Positions 25,470-34,297 are shown, counted from the stretch's first letter. The stretch is 64,000 bases of DNA from an uncultured Aquimonas sp. (GCF_937888285.1 NZ_CALART010000109.1:72297-136296); one strand, 5' to 3'. Numbers and translations are program-made. The notes: a model not told the origin generated them from the sequence alone.

Positions 25470-26437
25470 GGCGGCGTCCGCGCGAACTGCAGCACGGCCT
25501 CGGCGACCGCCTCGGGCAGCTCCATCATCGGCATGTGCGCGCAGTCCTGCAGCTCGACCCGGCGCGCGCCGGCGATGCGCGCCGCGTACTGTTCAGCGGC
25601 GCTTGCATCGACCACGGGATCGATCGCACAGCCGAGCACCAGGGTCGGCAGGCGGATGGCCGCGGCGGACTCGCCGGGCAGGAAGGCGTCCTCGCCGCGC
25701 AGCGCGCCCAGCGCTTCGATCTCGAAGCCGCGGTCGGCGCGGCGCCGCTCCACCAGGGCCGTCTTCAGCGGCCAGGGCAGCAGCGGTGGCTCGCGGAACA
25801 CGAGGCCCAGATAGGCGTCGAGCTCGGCCACGCTGTCGACGCCGAACGGATGCTCGCCGCGGAGCACGGCGAGGCCGAAGGCGTTGTCGCGATAGCGCAC
25901 GCCGGCGGCACTCATCAGCACCAGCGAACGCAGGCGCTGCGGATGGCGCGCCGCGGTCAGCGCGGCGATGCCGCCGCCCATCGAATGGCCGACCAGTCGC
26001 ACCTGCTGCAGCTCCAACTGCGCGATCAGGGCCGCGACGCGCTCGGCCTGCGCAGCGTAGCCGTAGTCGGCCTGCGCGCGGCGCTCGGACTCGCCCCAGC
26101 CCGGCAGGTCGGGCATCAGCACCGGCACATCGTCGGGCAGCGCGCGCAGCAGCGGCAGCCAGTTCTCCTTGCTGCCGGTGAAGCCGTGCAGCAGCAGCCA
26201 GACCGGCTGCGCGGGATCGACCACGCCGCGCTGCAGCAGCACCCAGCGCTCGCCGCCGACCTGCAGCTCGATGCGCGCAGCACCGCTGCGCCAGGCCTCC
26301 AGGCGCAGGGCCTGGCGCAGCAGCCAGTCCGGCGCGAGCAGGCCCAGCGCGAGATAGACCAGCAGGGGCAGCGCCAGCAGCGCCAGCCACGGCGCCCAGC
26401 GGCGGCGTCGACGGCTGAAGCGGCGGCGCCGGCTCAT
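25466..26437 (-). CDS. alpha/beta hydrolase, membrane-anchored
   Basis: A 323-residue alpha/beta-fold hydrolase. An N-terminal arginine-rich stretch and a membrane helix (PWLALLALPLLVYLALGLLA) should anchor it with the enzyme domain outside the cytoplasm. Marks are LLLHGFTGSKENWLPL (oxyanion loop), the nucleophile elbow RLVGHSMGGGIAAL, a probable catalytic Asp in VLGCAIDPVVD and His in LQDCAHMPMMELPEAV. The pattern fits lipases/esterases of the MhpC group; the substrate is unknown. It lies 4 nt after the M1 peptidase stop and overlaps the kinase start, so the three genes form one transcription unit. Confidence 0.82.
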   Translation of the reverse strand: MSRRRRFSRRRRRWAPWLALLALPLLVYLALGLLAPDWLLRQALRLEAWRSGAARIELQVGGERWVLLQRGVVDPAQPVWLLLHGFTGSKENWLPLLRALPDDVPVLMPDLPGWGESERRAQADYGYAAQAERVAALIAQLELQQVRLVGHSMGGGIAALTAARHPQRLRSLVLMSAAGVRYRDNAFGLAVLRGEHPFGVDSVAELDAYLGLVFREPPLLPWPLKTALVERRRADRGFEIEALGALRGEDAFLPGESAAAIRLPTLVLGCAIDPVVDASAAEQYAARIAGARRVELQDCAHMPMMELPEAVAEAVLQFARTPP

Positions 26438-26441
26438 CGGC

Positions 26442-28355
26442 TTACTTCAGTGCGGCTTCGACCGAAGCCGAGGTGATCGGGTGGTAGCCCGGGCGCGCTT
26501 CGGCGAACACCGCGCGGGCGAACTCCAGGCCCTCGGGCGTCGCCGCCAGGGCGGTGTACAGCGGCATGATCAGCTTGCGGCGGCCGATGCGCTTCAGGAA
26601 CTCGGCCATCGCCGGACGCGCCTCGAAGTAGCCGCTGCGCTCGGCCAGCGGATACCAGCGCATCGCGAACTCGCCGTTGGCGGTGCCGGTGAAGCGGAAG
26701 GCCTCGTCGAGCGCGATCAACTGGGCGCTTTCCAGCACTTCCGGCATGCCCTCCAGGAAATGCAGCCACTCCTGCGTGCTCCAGTCGCTGCTGCCAAGCT
26801 CGGCGGCGGCCTTCTCGCCGTCCAGAAAACTCTTGCGCGCGGCGTCGACCGCGGTGAAGCGGGGCGAGCTGGCCGGCACCGCGAACTCAGGCACGCCGGG
26901 CTCGAACAGCCAGGCCTGCAGCTCGGTCTCGCTGACCACGTCGGGCTGCGCGGCCATCAGGGTTTCGCGCAGATGACCCAGGAACGTGCCGCTGTCGATG
27001 CTCTGGAACGCGTAGCGATCGAAGTAGCCGCGCAGGAAGGCATCGAAGGCCTCGCGGCCGTAGCGCTGCTCGAGGAAGCTCAGGAACCAGGCACCCTTGA
27101 TATAGGCCACCGGCGACAGCGCGTCATCGGGATCGCGGCCTTCCAGCGGCGGCAGCACCAGCACCTGGTCCTTGGCGTCAAGCTCGGCCAGCGCGCGGCG
27201 CAGGCTGGTCTGCTCGATCACGATTTCCATCTGCGCGCGCTCGATGCCGTACAGGGCCTCGATGATCCGCGTCTCGACGTAGCTGGTGAAACCCTCGTTG
27301 AGCCAGATGTCCTTCCAGCTCGCATTGGTGACGAGGTTGCCCGACCACGAATGCGCCAGCTCGTGCGCGATCAGGCTCACCAGCGACTTGTCACCCACCA
27401 TCACGGTCGGCGTGATGAAGGACAGGCGCGGGTTCTCCATGCCGCCGAAGGGGAAGCTCGGCGGCAGGATCAAGAGGTCGTAGCGCTCCCAGCGGTAGGG
27501 GCCGTACAGCGACTCGGTGACTTCGATCATGCGCTCGGTGTCGGCGAACTCCTCGACCGCGGCGTCCAGCGTCTGCGGCTCCGCCCAGACGCCGGCGCGC
27601 GCCGAGATCGGCTTGAAGGCCAGGTCGCCCACCGCGATCGCCATCAGATAGGAGGGAATCGGCTGCGACATGCGGAACACGTAGCGGCCGTTGCGCACCG
27701 GGCTGACCGGGTTGTCGGCGCTCATCAGCGCGACCAGGTTGGGCGGCGTATGCACGACCGCGCTGTAGGTGTAGCGCACGCTCGGCGTGTCCTGCAGCGG
27801 CACCCAGCTGCGCGCGTGGATGGCCTGCGACTGGCTGAACAGGAAGGGCTGCTTGCCGCCGGCGGTCATCGAGGGCTCCAGCCACTGCAGGCCCGAGGCC
27901 GACTGCGAAGTGCGGTAGCGCACGCGCACCACCTCGTACTGCCGGCGCATCTCGATGCGCAGGGCCGAGCCGAACACCGGATCGGGTGCGTCGAGCTTGA
28001 AGTCCAGCCGCCGCCACAGGCCATCGGCACGTCGGCCCAGCACCTTGTCGATGCTCAGGTCGCGGGTATCGAGCACCAGCTCGCGGGCCTTGTCGTCCTG
28101 CCAGTCCAGCGCGTAGTCGGCCGCACCGCGCAGGCTGCGGGTGTCAAAGTCGACGTGCAGGTTCAGCGCCAGATCGCGGATGCGGACCTTGTCCGGCTCG
28201 GCATAGCTGTGCTCGTCGCGGGCGCGATCGGCGAGCGCCGGATCGATCTCGACAGCCGGCTCGGCGGGGGCTGCCTGCACGGTGGCGACGACGCCTAGGG
28301 CGAGCAGCCCGATCAGGCCGAGAAGAACGGAACGCGAGGCGGAGCGCAGGGCCAT
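26442..28355 (-). CDS. M1 family aminopeptidase, leukotriene A4 hydrolase-like, exported
   Basis: A 637-residue zinc metallopeptidase with a signal peptide (SVLLGLIGLLALGVVATVQA). The M1 motifs are present: substrate-binding FGGMENPRLSF, zinc site LIAHELAHSWSGN and the third ligand in WLNEGFTSYVE. The C-terminal helical domain (AERSGYFEARPAMAEFLKRI, LIMPLYTALAATPEG) matches the leukotriene A4 hydrolase subgroup, which acts as an aminopeptidase in bacteria. I chose the ATG at 28355 at the signal peptide; the open frame extends to 28532 through repeat sequence. It is the first gene of the peptidase-hydrolase-kinase unit and should trim peptides in the periplasm. Confidence 0.88.
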   Translation of the reverse strand: MALRSASRSVLLGLIGLLALGVVATVQAAPAEPAVEIDPALADRARDEHSYAEPDKVRIRDLALNLHVDFDTRSLRGAADYALDWQDDKARELVLDTRDLSIDKVLGRRADGLWRRLDFKLDAPDPVFGSALRIEMRRQYEVVRVRYRTSQSASGLQWLEPSMTAGGKQPFLFSQSQAIHARSWVPLQDTPSVRYTYSAVVHTPPNLVALMSADNPVSPVRNGRYVFRMSQPIPSYLMAIAVGDLAFKPISARAGVWAEPQTLDAAVEEFADTERMIEVTESLYGPYRWERYDLLILPPSFPFGGMENPRLSFITPTVMVGDKSLVSLIAHELAHSWSGNLVTNASWKDIWLNEGFTSYVETRIIEALYGIERAQMEIVIEQTSLRRALAELDAKDQVLVLPPLEGRDPDDALSPVAYIKGAWFLSFLEQRYGREAFDAFLRGYFDRYAFQSIDSGTFLGHLRETLMAAQPDVVSETELQAWLFEPGVPEFAVPASSPRFTAVDAARKSFLDGEKAAAELGSSDWSTQEWLHFLEGMPEVLESAQLIALDEAFRFTGTANGEFAMRWYPLAERSGYFEARPAMAEFLKRIGRRKLIMPLYTALAATPEGLEFARAVFAEARPGYHPITSASVEAALK

Positions 28356-28515
28356 GGGCGGAACTCGCAGGGCAAAGTGAAAACCGCACGAGTCTAGCAG
28401 CCGACCGCATTTCACACCCGCCGTCGGTGAGGGGTGCCAGGCGGAGTCACGGTGAGGGTTCAAGCCTGCGGCGAGGTTCCGAGCCACCCCATTGCCAGAC
28501 CGGGGCCGAGCCAGC

Positions 28516-29034
28516 GGTGGGCCAGGGCCCACCCTATGCAGGGTCGAGCTCTTGCGAATCCCGAATCCCGAATCCCGGCTCCTGATCGTAGGGCGGATAA
28601 GCGCAGCGCATCCGCCAGCGAGAGCGAAAGACGCATTGTGGGGATCGAAGCGAAAGCGTGGGGCCGGCTCAGGGCCAGGGCGAGGTTCTCACGGCGGGGG
28701 TTCAAGCCTGCGGCGAGGTTCCGGTGCATGCGCTGCGCTTATGCACCCTACGCGCTCGGCGCCCTTCGGCTTCGCTGAAGGCAAAGCGTCACTCGCGGTC
28801 GTAGGGCGGATAAGCGCAGCGCATCCGCCAGCGAGAGCGAAAGACGCATTGCGGGGATCGAAGCGAAAGCGTGGGGCTGGCTCAGGGCCGGGGCGAGGCT
28901 CGGAGCCATCCCATTTCGAGACCGATGCGGCGCCGGCGGTGGGCCAGGGCCCACCCTATGCAGGGTCGAGCTCTTGCGAATCCCGAATCCCGAATCCCGA
29001 ATCCACAATCCCGAATCCCGAATCCCCAATCCCG
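28516..29034. repeat. mixed repeat cluster between the M1 peptidase gene and ubiE
   Basis: In order: ATAG-bordered GGTGGGCC palindrome (28516-28537), heptamer array GAATCCC (28555-28578), GGCGGAT hairpin (28588-28616), a hairpin with arms GGTGCAT/ATGCACC (28723-28752) paired with a GGCGGAT hairpin 78 bp on (28801-28829), a second GGTGGGCC palindrome (28938-28959) and a longer heptamer array (28978-29034). The palindrome-to-heptamer segment is duplicated with the same 17-bp linker. No gene is seen between 28356 and 29039. Confidence 0.82.
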
Positions 29035-29039
29035 GCTCT

Positions 29040-29831
29040 TCAGAGCTTATGCCCCGAGTGGATCGCACAGATCCCGCCGGTGAGGTTGCGGTAGTCGCAG
29101 CGCTCCAGGCCGGCGGCCTCCATCATCGCCTTCAGCTCCTGCTGCGGCGGATGCTGGCGGATCGACTCGGCGAGGTACTGGTAGCTGTCGGCGTCACCGG
29201 CGAACAGCTTGCCCAGCCGCGGCAGCACCTGGAAGGAGTGGATGTCGTACAGCGGCTTCAGCCACTGCGGCTGCACTTCCGAGAACTCCAGCACCAGCGC
29301 GCGGCCGCCGACCTTCAACACGCGCTGCATTTCGTTCAGCGCCTTCTGCTTGTCGGTGACGTTGCGCAGGCCAAAGGCAATCGTGACCAGATCGAAGCTG
29401 GCGTCGGGAAACGGCAGCGCCTCGGCATTGAGCTGGGCGTAGCGCAGGCCGCGCACCAGGCCGCGATCGGTCAGGCGGTCACGGCCCACGCGCAGCATGT
29501 CGCCGTTGATGTCGCCGATGATGACCTCGCCACTCTCGCCCACCCGCTCCAGCAGCAGGCGCGCGATGTCGCCGGTGCCGCCGGCCAGGTCGAGCACGCG
29601 ATCGCCGCGGCGCACGCTGCTGGTGGCGACGAAGTAGCGCTTCCAGATCCGGTGGATGCCGAAGCTCATGAGGTCGTTCATGAGGTCGTACTTCGCGGCC
29701 ACCGAGCTGAAGACCTGGCCGACCAGGCGCTTCTTGTCGGCGGTCGGCACTTCGCGGAAACCGAAGTGGGTGGTGTCGCCGGGCGCGCTCTGCGCGCGGG
29801 CGGAATCCTTGGCGTCGCGGGTCGTATTCAT
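29040..29831 (-). CDS. ubiE: demethylmenaquinone/ubiquinone C-methyltransferase UbiE
   Basis: A 263-residue SAM-dependent methyltransferase of quinone biosynthesis, acting on 2-polyprenyl-6-methoxy-1,4-benzoquinol and demethylmenaquinol. Marks are HFGFREVP near the N-terminus, VFSSVAAKYDLMNDLMSFG, the SAM-binding VLDLAGGTGDIA, FGLRNVTDKQKALNEMQRVL and the C-terminal NLTGGICAIHSGHK. The length agrees with the family (about 250). The usual partners ubiJ and ubiB are not adjacent; repeats flank the gene on both sides, so it is probably transcribed alone. Confidence 0.95.
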   Translation of the reverse strand: MNTTRDAKDSARAQSAPGDTTHFGFREVPTADKKRLVGQVFSSVAAKYDLMNDLMSFGIHRIWKRYFVATSSVRRGDRVLDLAGGTGDIARLLLERVGESGEVIIGDINGDMLRVGRDRLTDRGLVRGLRYAQLNAEALPFPDASFDLVTIAFGLRNVTDKQKALNEMQRVLKVGGRALVLEFSEVQPQWLKPLYDIHSFQVLPRLGKLFAGDADSYQYLAESIRQHPPQQELKAMMEAAGLERCDYRNLTGGICAIHSGHKL

Positions 29832-29930
29832 GGGGCTGGATTATCGCAGCATCGGGTGGGTGGGGTGGCGATGTCTGGCGGGCTTTGGCGGCGTTCGCCG
29901 GGAACGGGGTGAGGCGGGTGCGGAGCTCAT

Positions 29931-29952
29931 GGTGGGCCAGGGCCCACCCTAT
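29931..29952. repeat. ATAG-bordered GGTGGGCC palindrome
   Basis: Arms GGTGGGCC and GGCCCACC followed by CTAT (ATAG on the other strand). It lies in the 198-bp region between the divergent ubiE and permease genes, close to where a promoter for the permease would be. Confidence 0.7.
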
Positions 29953-30029
29953 GAGTCGCAGCGCTTGCGCCTGTCCGCAGGTCGCGCCCATCCCCCTACA
30001 CTGCGCGCCTCGCTCCTGCGCCCTGCCCC

Positions 30030-31256
30030 ATGACCGCCTTCGTCGTCTCCGTCTTCGTCCTCGTCTACCTCGGCATGGCGCTGGGTCGCCTGCCCGGGCT
30101 GGCGCTGGATCGCAGCGGCATCGCGCTGTGCGGCGCGGCCCTGCTGCTGGCCACGGGCGCCCTGCCCTACGACGAGTGGGCGCAGGCGCTGGACCTGCCG
30201 ACCCTGGTGCTGCTGTTCGCACTGATGCTGATCGGCGGCCACTTCGCCGAGGCCGGCGCCTTCGATGCAGTGGCGCGCGCGCTTTCGCGCAGCCCGCTGT
30301 CGCCGCTGGCCCTGCTCGGCCTGGTGGTCGCCACCAGCGGCCTGCTGTCGGCGCTGCTGGTCAACGACATCGTGGTGTTCGCCTTGACACCGCTGCTGGT
30401 GCACGGCCTCGCCGCGCGCGCTCTCGACCCGCGGCCCTACCTGCTGGGGCTGGCCCTGGCCAGCAATGCCGGCTCGGCGGCGACCCTGGTCGGCAATCCG
30501 CAGAACCTGCTGATCGGCGAGCTCGGCCAGCTCGACTTCCTGGGCTATCTGGCGGTCGCCGCCCTGCCCTCGGCGCTGGCCCTGCTCTGCGTGTTCGCGG
30601 TCGTCGCCTGGACCTGGCGCGGGCGTCTGGCGGTGGAATGGCGCGCCGAACCCCTCGCCGAACTGCCGCTGCAGCGCTGGCTGCTGCTGAAGAGTCTGCT
30701 CGCCGTGCTGGCAGTGGTGGTGGCGATGCTGCTGCTCGATCGACACCGCGAGATCGCCGCGCTGGCGATTGCCGCCGTCCTGCTGGCGGGCCGCGGGATC
30801 GGCACCGCCGCCCTGCTGAAGCGCGTCGACTGGAGCCTGCTGGTGCTGATCGCCAGCCTGTTCGTGGTCACCGCCGCCTTCGCCCAGCTGCCCATCGCCA
30901 GCACCTCAGTGGCGGCGCTGGATGCCGCCGGCCTCAGCTTCGAGCGGCTCGGCCTGCTGGTGCCGGCGGCGCTGATCGGCAGCAACACCATCGGCAACGT
31001 GCCCCTGGTGATGCTGCTGGTGGAAACCCTGGGCGGGCTGTCGCAGCCGGCGCTGACCGCGCTGGCGATCTTCTCGACCCTGGCCGGCAACCTGCTGCTG
31101 CTCGGCAGCCTGGCCAACATCATCACCGCCGAGCGCGCGGCCCAGGCCGGCGTGCGGCTCGGCTTCGCCGACTTCGCCCGGGTCGGCATCCCCGTCACCC
31201 TGATCTCGACCGCGCTGGCCCTTGCCTGGCTGCTGCTGCGCGGCTGGAGCCTCTGA
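30030..31256 (+). CDS. SLC13/ArsB-type anion permease
   Basis: A 408-residue inner-membrane protein with about 10-11 hydrophobic helices. The diagnostic segment LASNAGSAATLVGNPQNLLI corresponds to the ion-transporter superfamily motif of the SLC13/NhaD/ArsB group. A second half-repeat reads LIGSNTIGNVPLVMLLVE. Substrates in this superfamily include dicarboxylates, citrate, sulfate and arsenite; none can be chosen from sequence, and no arsenic genes lie near. The stop codon shares an A with the start of the next gene (TGATG), so expression is coupled. Confidence 0.82.
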   Translation: MTAFVVSVFVLVYLGMALGRLPGLALDRSGIALCGAALLLATGALPYDEWAQALDLPTLVLLFALMLIGGHFAEAGAFDAVARALSRSPLSPLALLGLVVATSGLLSALLVNDIVVFALTPLLVHGLAARALDPRPYLLGLALASNAGSAATLVGNPQNLLIGELGQLDFLGYLAVAALPSALALLCVFAVVAWTWRGRLAVEWRAEPLAELPLQRWLLLKSLLAVLAVVVAMLLLDRHREIAALAIAAVLLAGRGIGTAALLKRVDWSLLVLIASLFVVTAAFAQLPIASTSVAALDAAGLSFERLGLLVPAALIGSNTIGNVPLVMLLVETLGGLSQPALTALAIFSTLAGNLLLLGSLANIITAERAAQAGVRLGFADFARVGIPVTLISTALALAWLLLRGWSL

Positions 31257-31726
31257 TGTCCGCACCTTCCGTCGCCTGGTCCTGCCTGCCCTTCGAGGCG
31301 CTCGACGTGCATCGCCTGTATGCGCTGATGCGCCTGCGCGTCGATGTGTTCATCGTCGAGCAGACCTGCCCCTATCCCGACCTCGACGGCCGCGATGCAC
31401 AGGCCGGCGTCTGGCATCTGCTGGGCGAGCGCGCAGGCCAACTGCAGGCCTACGCGCGCCTGCTGCCGCCTGGGCTCGGCTTCGACACGCCGGCAATCGG
31501 CCGGGTCATCGTGAGCGCTTCAGCGCGCGGTTCGGGTCTTGCGCATGCCCTGATGAAGGAAGCTATTTCCCATTGCGAAGCGCGCTGGCCCGGCCAGCCG
31601 ATCACCCTGGGCGCACAAGCGCACCTGCAGGGCTTCTACGCCGCGCACGGCTTCGAGGTGTGCTCGGAGGGCTATCTCGAAGATGGCATCCCGCATGTGG
31701 ATATGCGGCGGGCGGGGTCACTTTGA
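31256..31726 (+). CDS. elaA: GNAT family N-acetyltransferase, ElaA-like
   Basis: A 156-residue acetyl-CoA-dependent acyltransferase. The ElaA subgroup is recognised from LRVDVFIVEQTCPYPDLDG, GRVIVSASARGSGLAHALM (acetyl-CoA pyrophosphate loop region), GAQAHLQGFYAAHGFE and DGIPHVDM at the end. Its acceptor substrate is not established for the family. The ATG overlaps the permease stop by one base, giving a two-gene unit. A three-copy REP array begins 57 bp downstream. Confidence 0.88.
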   Translation: MSAPSVAWSCLPFEALDVHRLYALMRLRVDVFIVEQTCPYPDLDGRDAQAGVWHLLGERAGQLQAYARLLPPGLGFDTPAIGRVIVSASARGSGLAHALMKEAISHCEARWPGQPITLGAQAHLQGFYAAHGFEVCSEGYLEDGIPHVDMRRAGSL

Positions 31727-31782
31727 GACTGTATTCGAGGTCGCAGGCCTGAGGTGCGGCGCTGCGACTGGGGCGGGGTTCT

Positions 31783-32286
31783 GGTACATGCGCTGCGCTT
31801 ATGTACCCTACTCGCACAGCCGTCTTCGGCATCGCTCAATGCAAGGCGTCGCTCGAGTCGTAGGGCGGATAAGCGCAGCGCATCCGCCAGCGAGTGCGAG
31901 GGAGGCCATGCCTCGAACGAAGCGATAGCTGGGACAAATTTCCGGGCTCGGGTGCGGCGCTGCGACTGGGGCGGGGTTCTGGTACATGCGCTGCGCTTAT
32001 GTACCCTACGCGCAACCGCCGTCTTCGGCTTCGATCATTGCAAAGCGTCGCTCGAGTCGTAGGGCGGATAAGCGCAGCGCATCCGCCAGCGAGTGCGAAG
32101 GAGGCCATGCCTCGAACGAAGCGATAGCTGGGACAAATTTCCGGGCTCAGGTGCGGCGCTGCGACTGGGGCGGGGTTCTGGTACATGCGCTGCGCTTATG
32201 TACCCTACGCGCAACCGCCGTCTTCGGCTTCGATCATTGCAAAGCGTCGCTCGAGTCGTAGGGCGGATAAGCGCAGCGCATCCGCC
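31783..32286. repeat. three tandem copies of the composite REP element, about 198-bp period
   Basis: Hairpins with arms GGTACAT/ATGTACC at 31783, 31981 and 32180 are each followed, 77, 78 and 78 bp on, by GTAG plus a GGCGGAT/ATCCGCC hairpin (31860, 32059, 32258). The spacer between the halves is conserved (it contains GCCGTCTTCGGC and ends GCTCGAGTC before GTAG). The interval between composites (about 90 bp, containing ACGAAGCGATAGCTGGGAC) is also repeated. No gene is seen between 31727 and 32391. Confidence 0.88.
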
Positions 32287-32391
32287 AGCGAGGGCGAATG
32301 ACGCCATGTCTTGAACGGAGCGGCCGGCCGGCAGGGGGCCGCCAAGAGCGCCGCCGCGCGCCCAGCATCAGCGCACGCGCAAGCCCCCGCC

Positions 32392-32724
32392 TCACGCATC
32401 TGCCAACCACGCCTCGCCAGCGTTGATCCTCAACGCGACAGGCCTCAGCGCCTGCCCCTTGCACGGCCCCGCCACGCAGCGGCCGCCGGGCAGTTCGAAG
32501 CTGGCCCCATGCGCCGCGCAGATCAGCCGTCCGCCTTCCATCAGGAACTTGCCGGGCGCCCAGTCAAGGCGCCGTCCCGCGTGCGGACAGACATTGAGGA
32601 AGCCCTCGACGCCATCGCCGATGCGCACCAGCAGCAGCGATTCCTCGCTGCCCTCGACGCGGGCCTCGAAGGCAACAGGCTGGCCCTCGGGCAGATCGGA
32701 CAGCAGGCAGAGGCGCTGGCTCAT
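32392..32724 (-). CDS. Rieske [2Fe-2S] ferredoxin-like protein
   Basis: A 110-residue small electron-transfer protein. The Rieske cluster ligands are clear: Cys-Pro-His in NVCPHAGRRLDW and Cys-x2-His in ICAAHGASFELPGG, with the usual 17-20 residue spacing. It has no signal peptide and no disulfide cysteines of the cytochrome bc1 type, so it belongs to the NirD/BphF-like soluble group. It is monocistronic here, so its oxygenase or reductase partner is not identified. The start MSQRLCLLSDL at 32724 is at the conserved N-terminus; the frame stays open to 32826. Confidence 0.85.
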   Translation of the reverse strand: MSQRLCLLSDLPEGQPVAFEARVEGSEESLLLVRIGDGVEGFLNVCPHAGRRLDWAPGKFLMEGGRLICAAHGASFELPGGRCVAGPCKGQALRPVALRINAGEAWLADA

Positions 32725-32932
32725 GGGGCGGATCGCATGGGGACGGCCGCTCAGCATACGCAGCCGGCGCGATGCACGGAACGTGACGGCGACCCGCACG
32801 ACACGGGCGCGCCGTGCGCAGGACATGACGCAGCCGCGTTCAGCCGCGGATCGGGTTCAGCCTTGAGGTGTGGGCCGGCCGGCTCAATACTCCGACGACG
32901 CCTGCGCACCGCCGGCGCCCACAGGACTCCCC

Positions 32933-33205
32933 ATGCGCCCCGCCTTCGTCCAGCTCCGCCTGCCCCGCAATCCGCTGCTGCGCCTGCTGCTGGCGGTGGT
33001 CGGCATAGCCGTGCTCTCGTTCTTCGCGCTGGCGGGCGCGGCGATTGCCGCGGTGGTCCTACTGGGCTTCGGCCTGCGCAGCCTGTGGTGGAAGCTGCGC
33101 GGCGGCGCCAATGCCCCGCGCGAACGGGCCAGCGACGTGATCGAAGGCGATTACACCGTGGTCGAGAAGGTGCGCATGCCGCTGCCGAAGCGGCGCGAGG
33201 GGTGA
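32933..33205 (+). CDS. small membrane protein, unknown function
   Basis: A 90-residue protein with two adjoining hydrophobic stretches (LLRLLLAVVGIAVLSFFALA and GAAIAAVVLLGFGL) that could form one long or two short membrane helices, then a basic-acidic tail ending EGDYTVVEKVRMPLP. The tail resembles short Xanthomonadales hypotheticals, but I cannot name a family. The ATG at 32933 has AGGA upstream. It is divergent from the Rieske gene and followed by REP elements. Confidence 0.6.
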   Translation: MRPAFVQLRLPRNPLLRLLLAVVGIAVLSFFALAGAAIAAVVLLGFGLRSLWWKLRGGANAPRERASDVIEGDYTVVEKVRMPLPKRREG

Positions 33206-33271
33206 GGCCTCGGGCGAAGGCTTGATATCAGGCTGGGGCGAGGCCTTGATGCGAGCGCGAGGCGAGGTTCT

Positions 33272-33576
33272 GGTACATGCGCTGCGCTTATGTACCCTAC
33301 GCGCACAGCAGCGTTCGGCTGTGTTGCCTGCAAGGCGTCGCTCGAGTCGTAGAGCGGATAAGCGCAGCGCATCCGGCGCCGAAGGCGAGGGATGCCTGGG
33401 CTCGAACGAGGCGAAAGCCTGCGGCGATGGGCGCGAGCCCGGCATCGAGCGATGCGCGAGGCGAGGTTCTGGTACATGCGCTGCGCTTATGTACCCTACG
33501 CGCACAGCAGCTTTCGGCTGTGTTGCCTGCAAGGCGTCGCTCGAGTCGTAGGGCGGATAAGCGCAGCGCATCCGCC
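33272..33576. repeat. two composite REP elements beside the RAYT gene
   Basis: GGTACAT hairpins at 33272 and 33471 pair with GTAG-GGCGGAT hairpins at 33349 (stem mutated: GAGCGGAT/ATCCGGCG) and 33548, each 77 bp on. The composites repeat with a 199-bp period. The second ends 82 bp from the stop codon of the RAYT gene. Confidence 0.85.
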
Positions 33577-33658
33577 GGCTGGCGCGAGGGATGCCGTGCA
33601 TCTATCGAAGTCCGCGCGTTCGCCAGGCGATGCACGAAGCCGGACACGCAAGTGACGC

Positions 33659-34165
33659 CTACTCCGCATCCAAGCCGCGCAGGTTCAATGGCTCGGATTC
33701 GCCCCAACCCGGTTCATACCAGCCGCGCGCCACGCATGCCTTGAAGCTCGACCACGCCCAATCGCCCGGTCGCGCCACATGGCCATGCTTCACCGGGTTG
33801 TAGTGGATGTAGTCCAGATGCCGGCGCCAGTCGGCTTCGTCGCGGATGGCGTGCTCCCAGAAGCGCAGTTGCCAGACCCGTTCGGAGGCCGGCAGCGCCA
33901 GCCCGCGGGTGAAGCGCTTCTTGATTTCGCGCCAGCGCCCGGCGAAGTCGGCATCGCCTTCGGGCAGGCGCCACAGACAGTGCAGATGCTCGGGCAGCAC
34001 CACGAAGCCATCGATGGTGAAGGGCCGCTCGGCGCGGGTTCGCCGAACCGCCTCGCGCAGTAGCGCCACCCTCGCCTCGCTGTCGAACAGCGGGCGCCGC
34101 TGTTCGAGCACCACGGTGAAGAAATACACCCCGCCAGGAATCCACGCGCGCCGGTAGTCAGGCAT
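33659..34165 (-). CDS. REP-associated tyrosine transposase (RAYT, TnpA_REP)
   Basis: A 168-residue Y1 HUH-type nuclease. RAYTs cut single-stranded REP hairpins at a GTAG-like tetranucleotide and are thought to have spread them. Family marks are RRAWIPGGVYFFTVVLEQR at the N-terminus, the HUH pair in VLPEHLHCLWRLP, KKRFTRG, QLRFWEHAIRD and the tyrosine region HLDYIHYNPVKHGHV with WAWSSF. The length is typical of the family. There are no terminal inverted repeats, as expected for a single-copy RAYT. It is bracketed by composite REPs on both sides (33548-33576 and 34298-34587), the usual 'REPtron' setting. It appears intact. Confidence 0.93.
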   Translation of the reverse strand: MPDYRRAWIPGGVYFFTVVLEQRRPLFDSEARVALLREAVRRTRAERPFTIDGFVVLPEHLHCLWRLPEGDADFAGRWREIKKRFTRGLALPASERVWQLRFWEHAIRDEADWRRHLDYIHYNPVKHGHVARPGDWAWSSFKACVARGWYEPGWGESEPLNLRGLDAE

Positions 34166-34297
34166 GGTCGAAGCCGTTCAGCGCCATGGCATGTTCAGTG
34201 ATGGAGCAGCGGGCAGGTTAGCGTGTTGTGGGGCATGTGCGCGAGGCGAGCCTGCTGCGAGGTTCTCGTGTGGAGTCGAAGCCTGGGGCGGGGTTCT

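Noticed and set aside
22797..25814. A 1005-codon open frame on the plus strand
   Set aside because: It lies antisense to the kinase and hydrolase genes, has shadow composition (Gln/Arg/Ala/His-rich) and no domain; the minus-strand proteins have clear motifs.
30030..31256. Arsenite efflux pump
   Set aside because: The superfamily motif is shared with SLC13 and NhaD, and there is no arsR, arsC or arsA nearby.
31754..32314. Open frames over REP arrays (also at 21546-22042, 33222-33744, 39664-40287, 51812-52572)
   Set aside because: They encode the same peptides, such as RISAAHPPA or MRCAYVPYA, from every array in either orientation. Only the copy inside the thioredoxin gene is joined to real domains.
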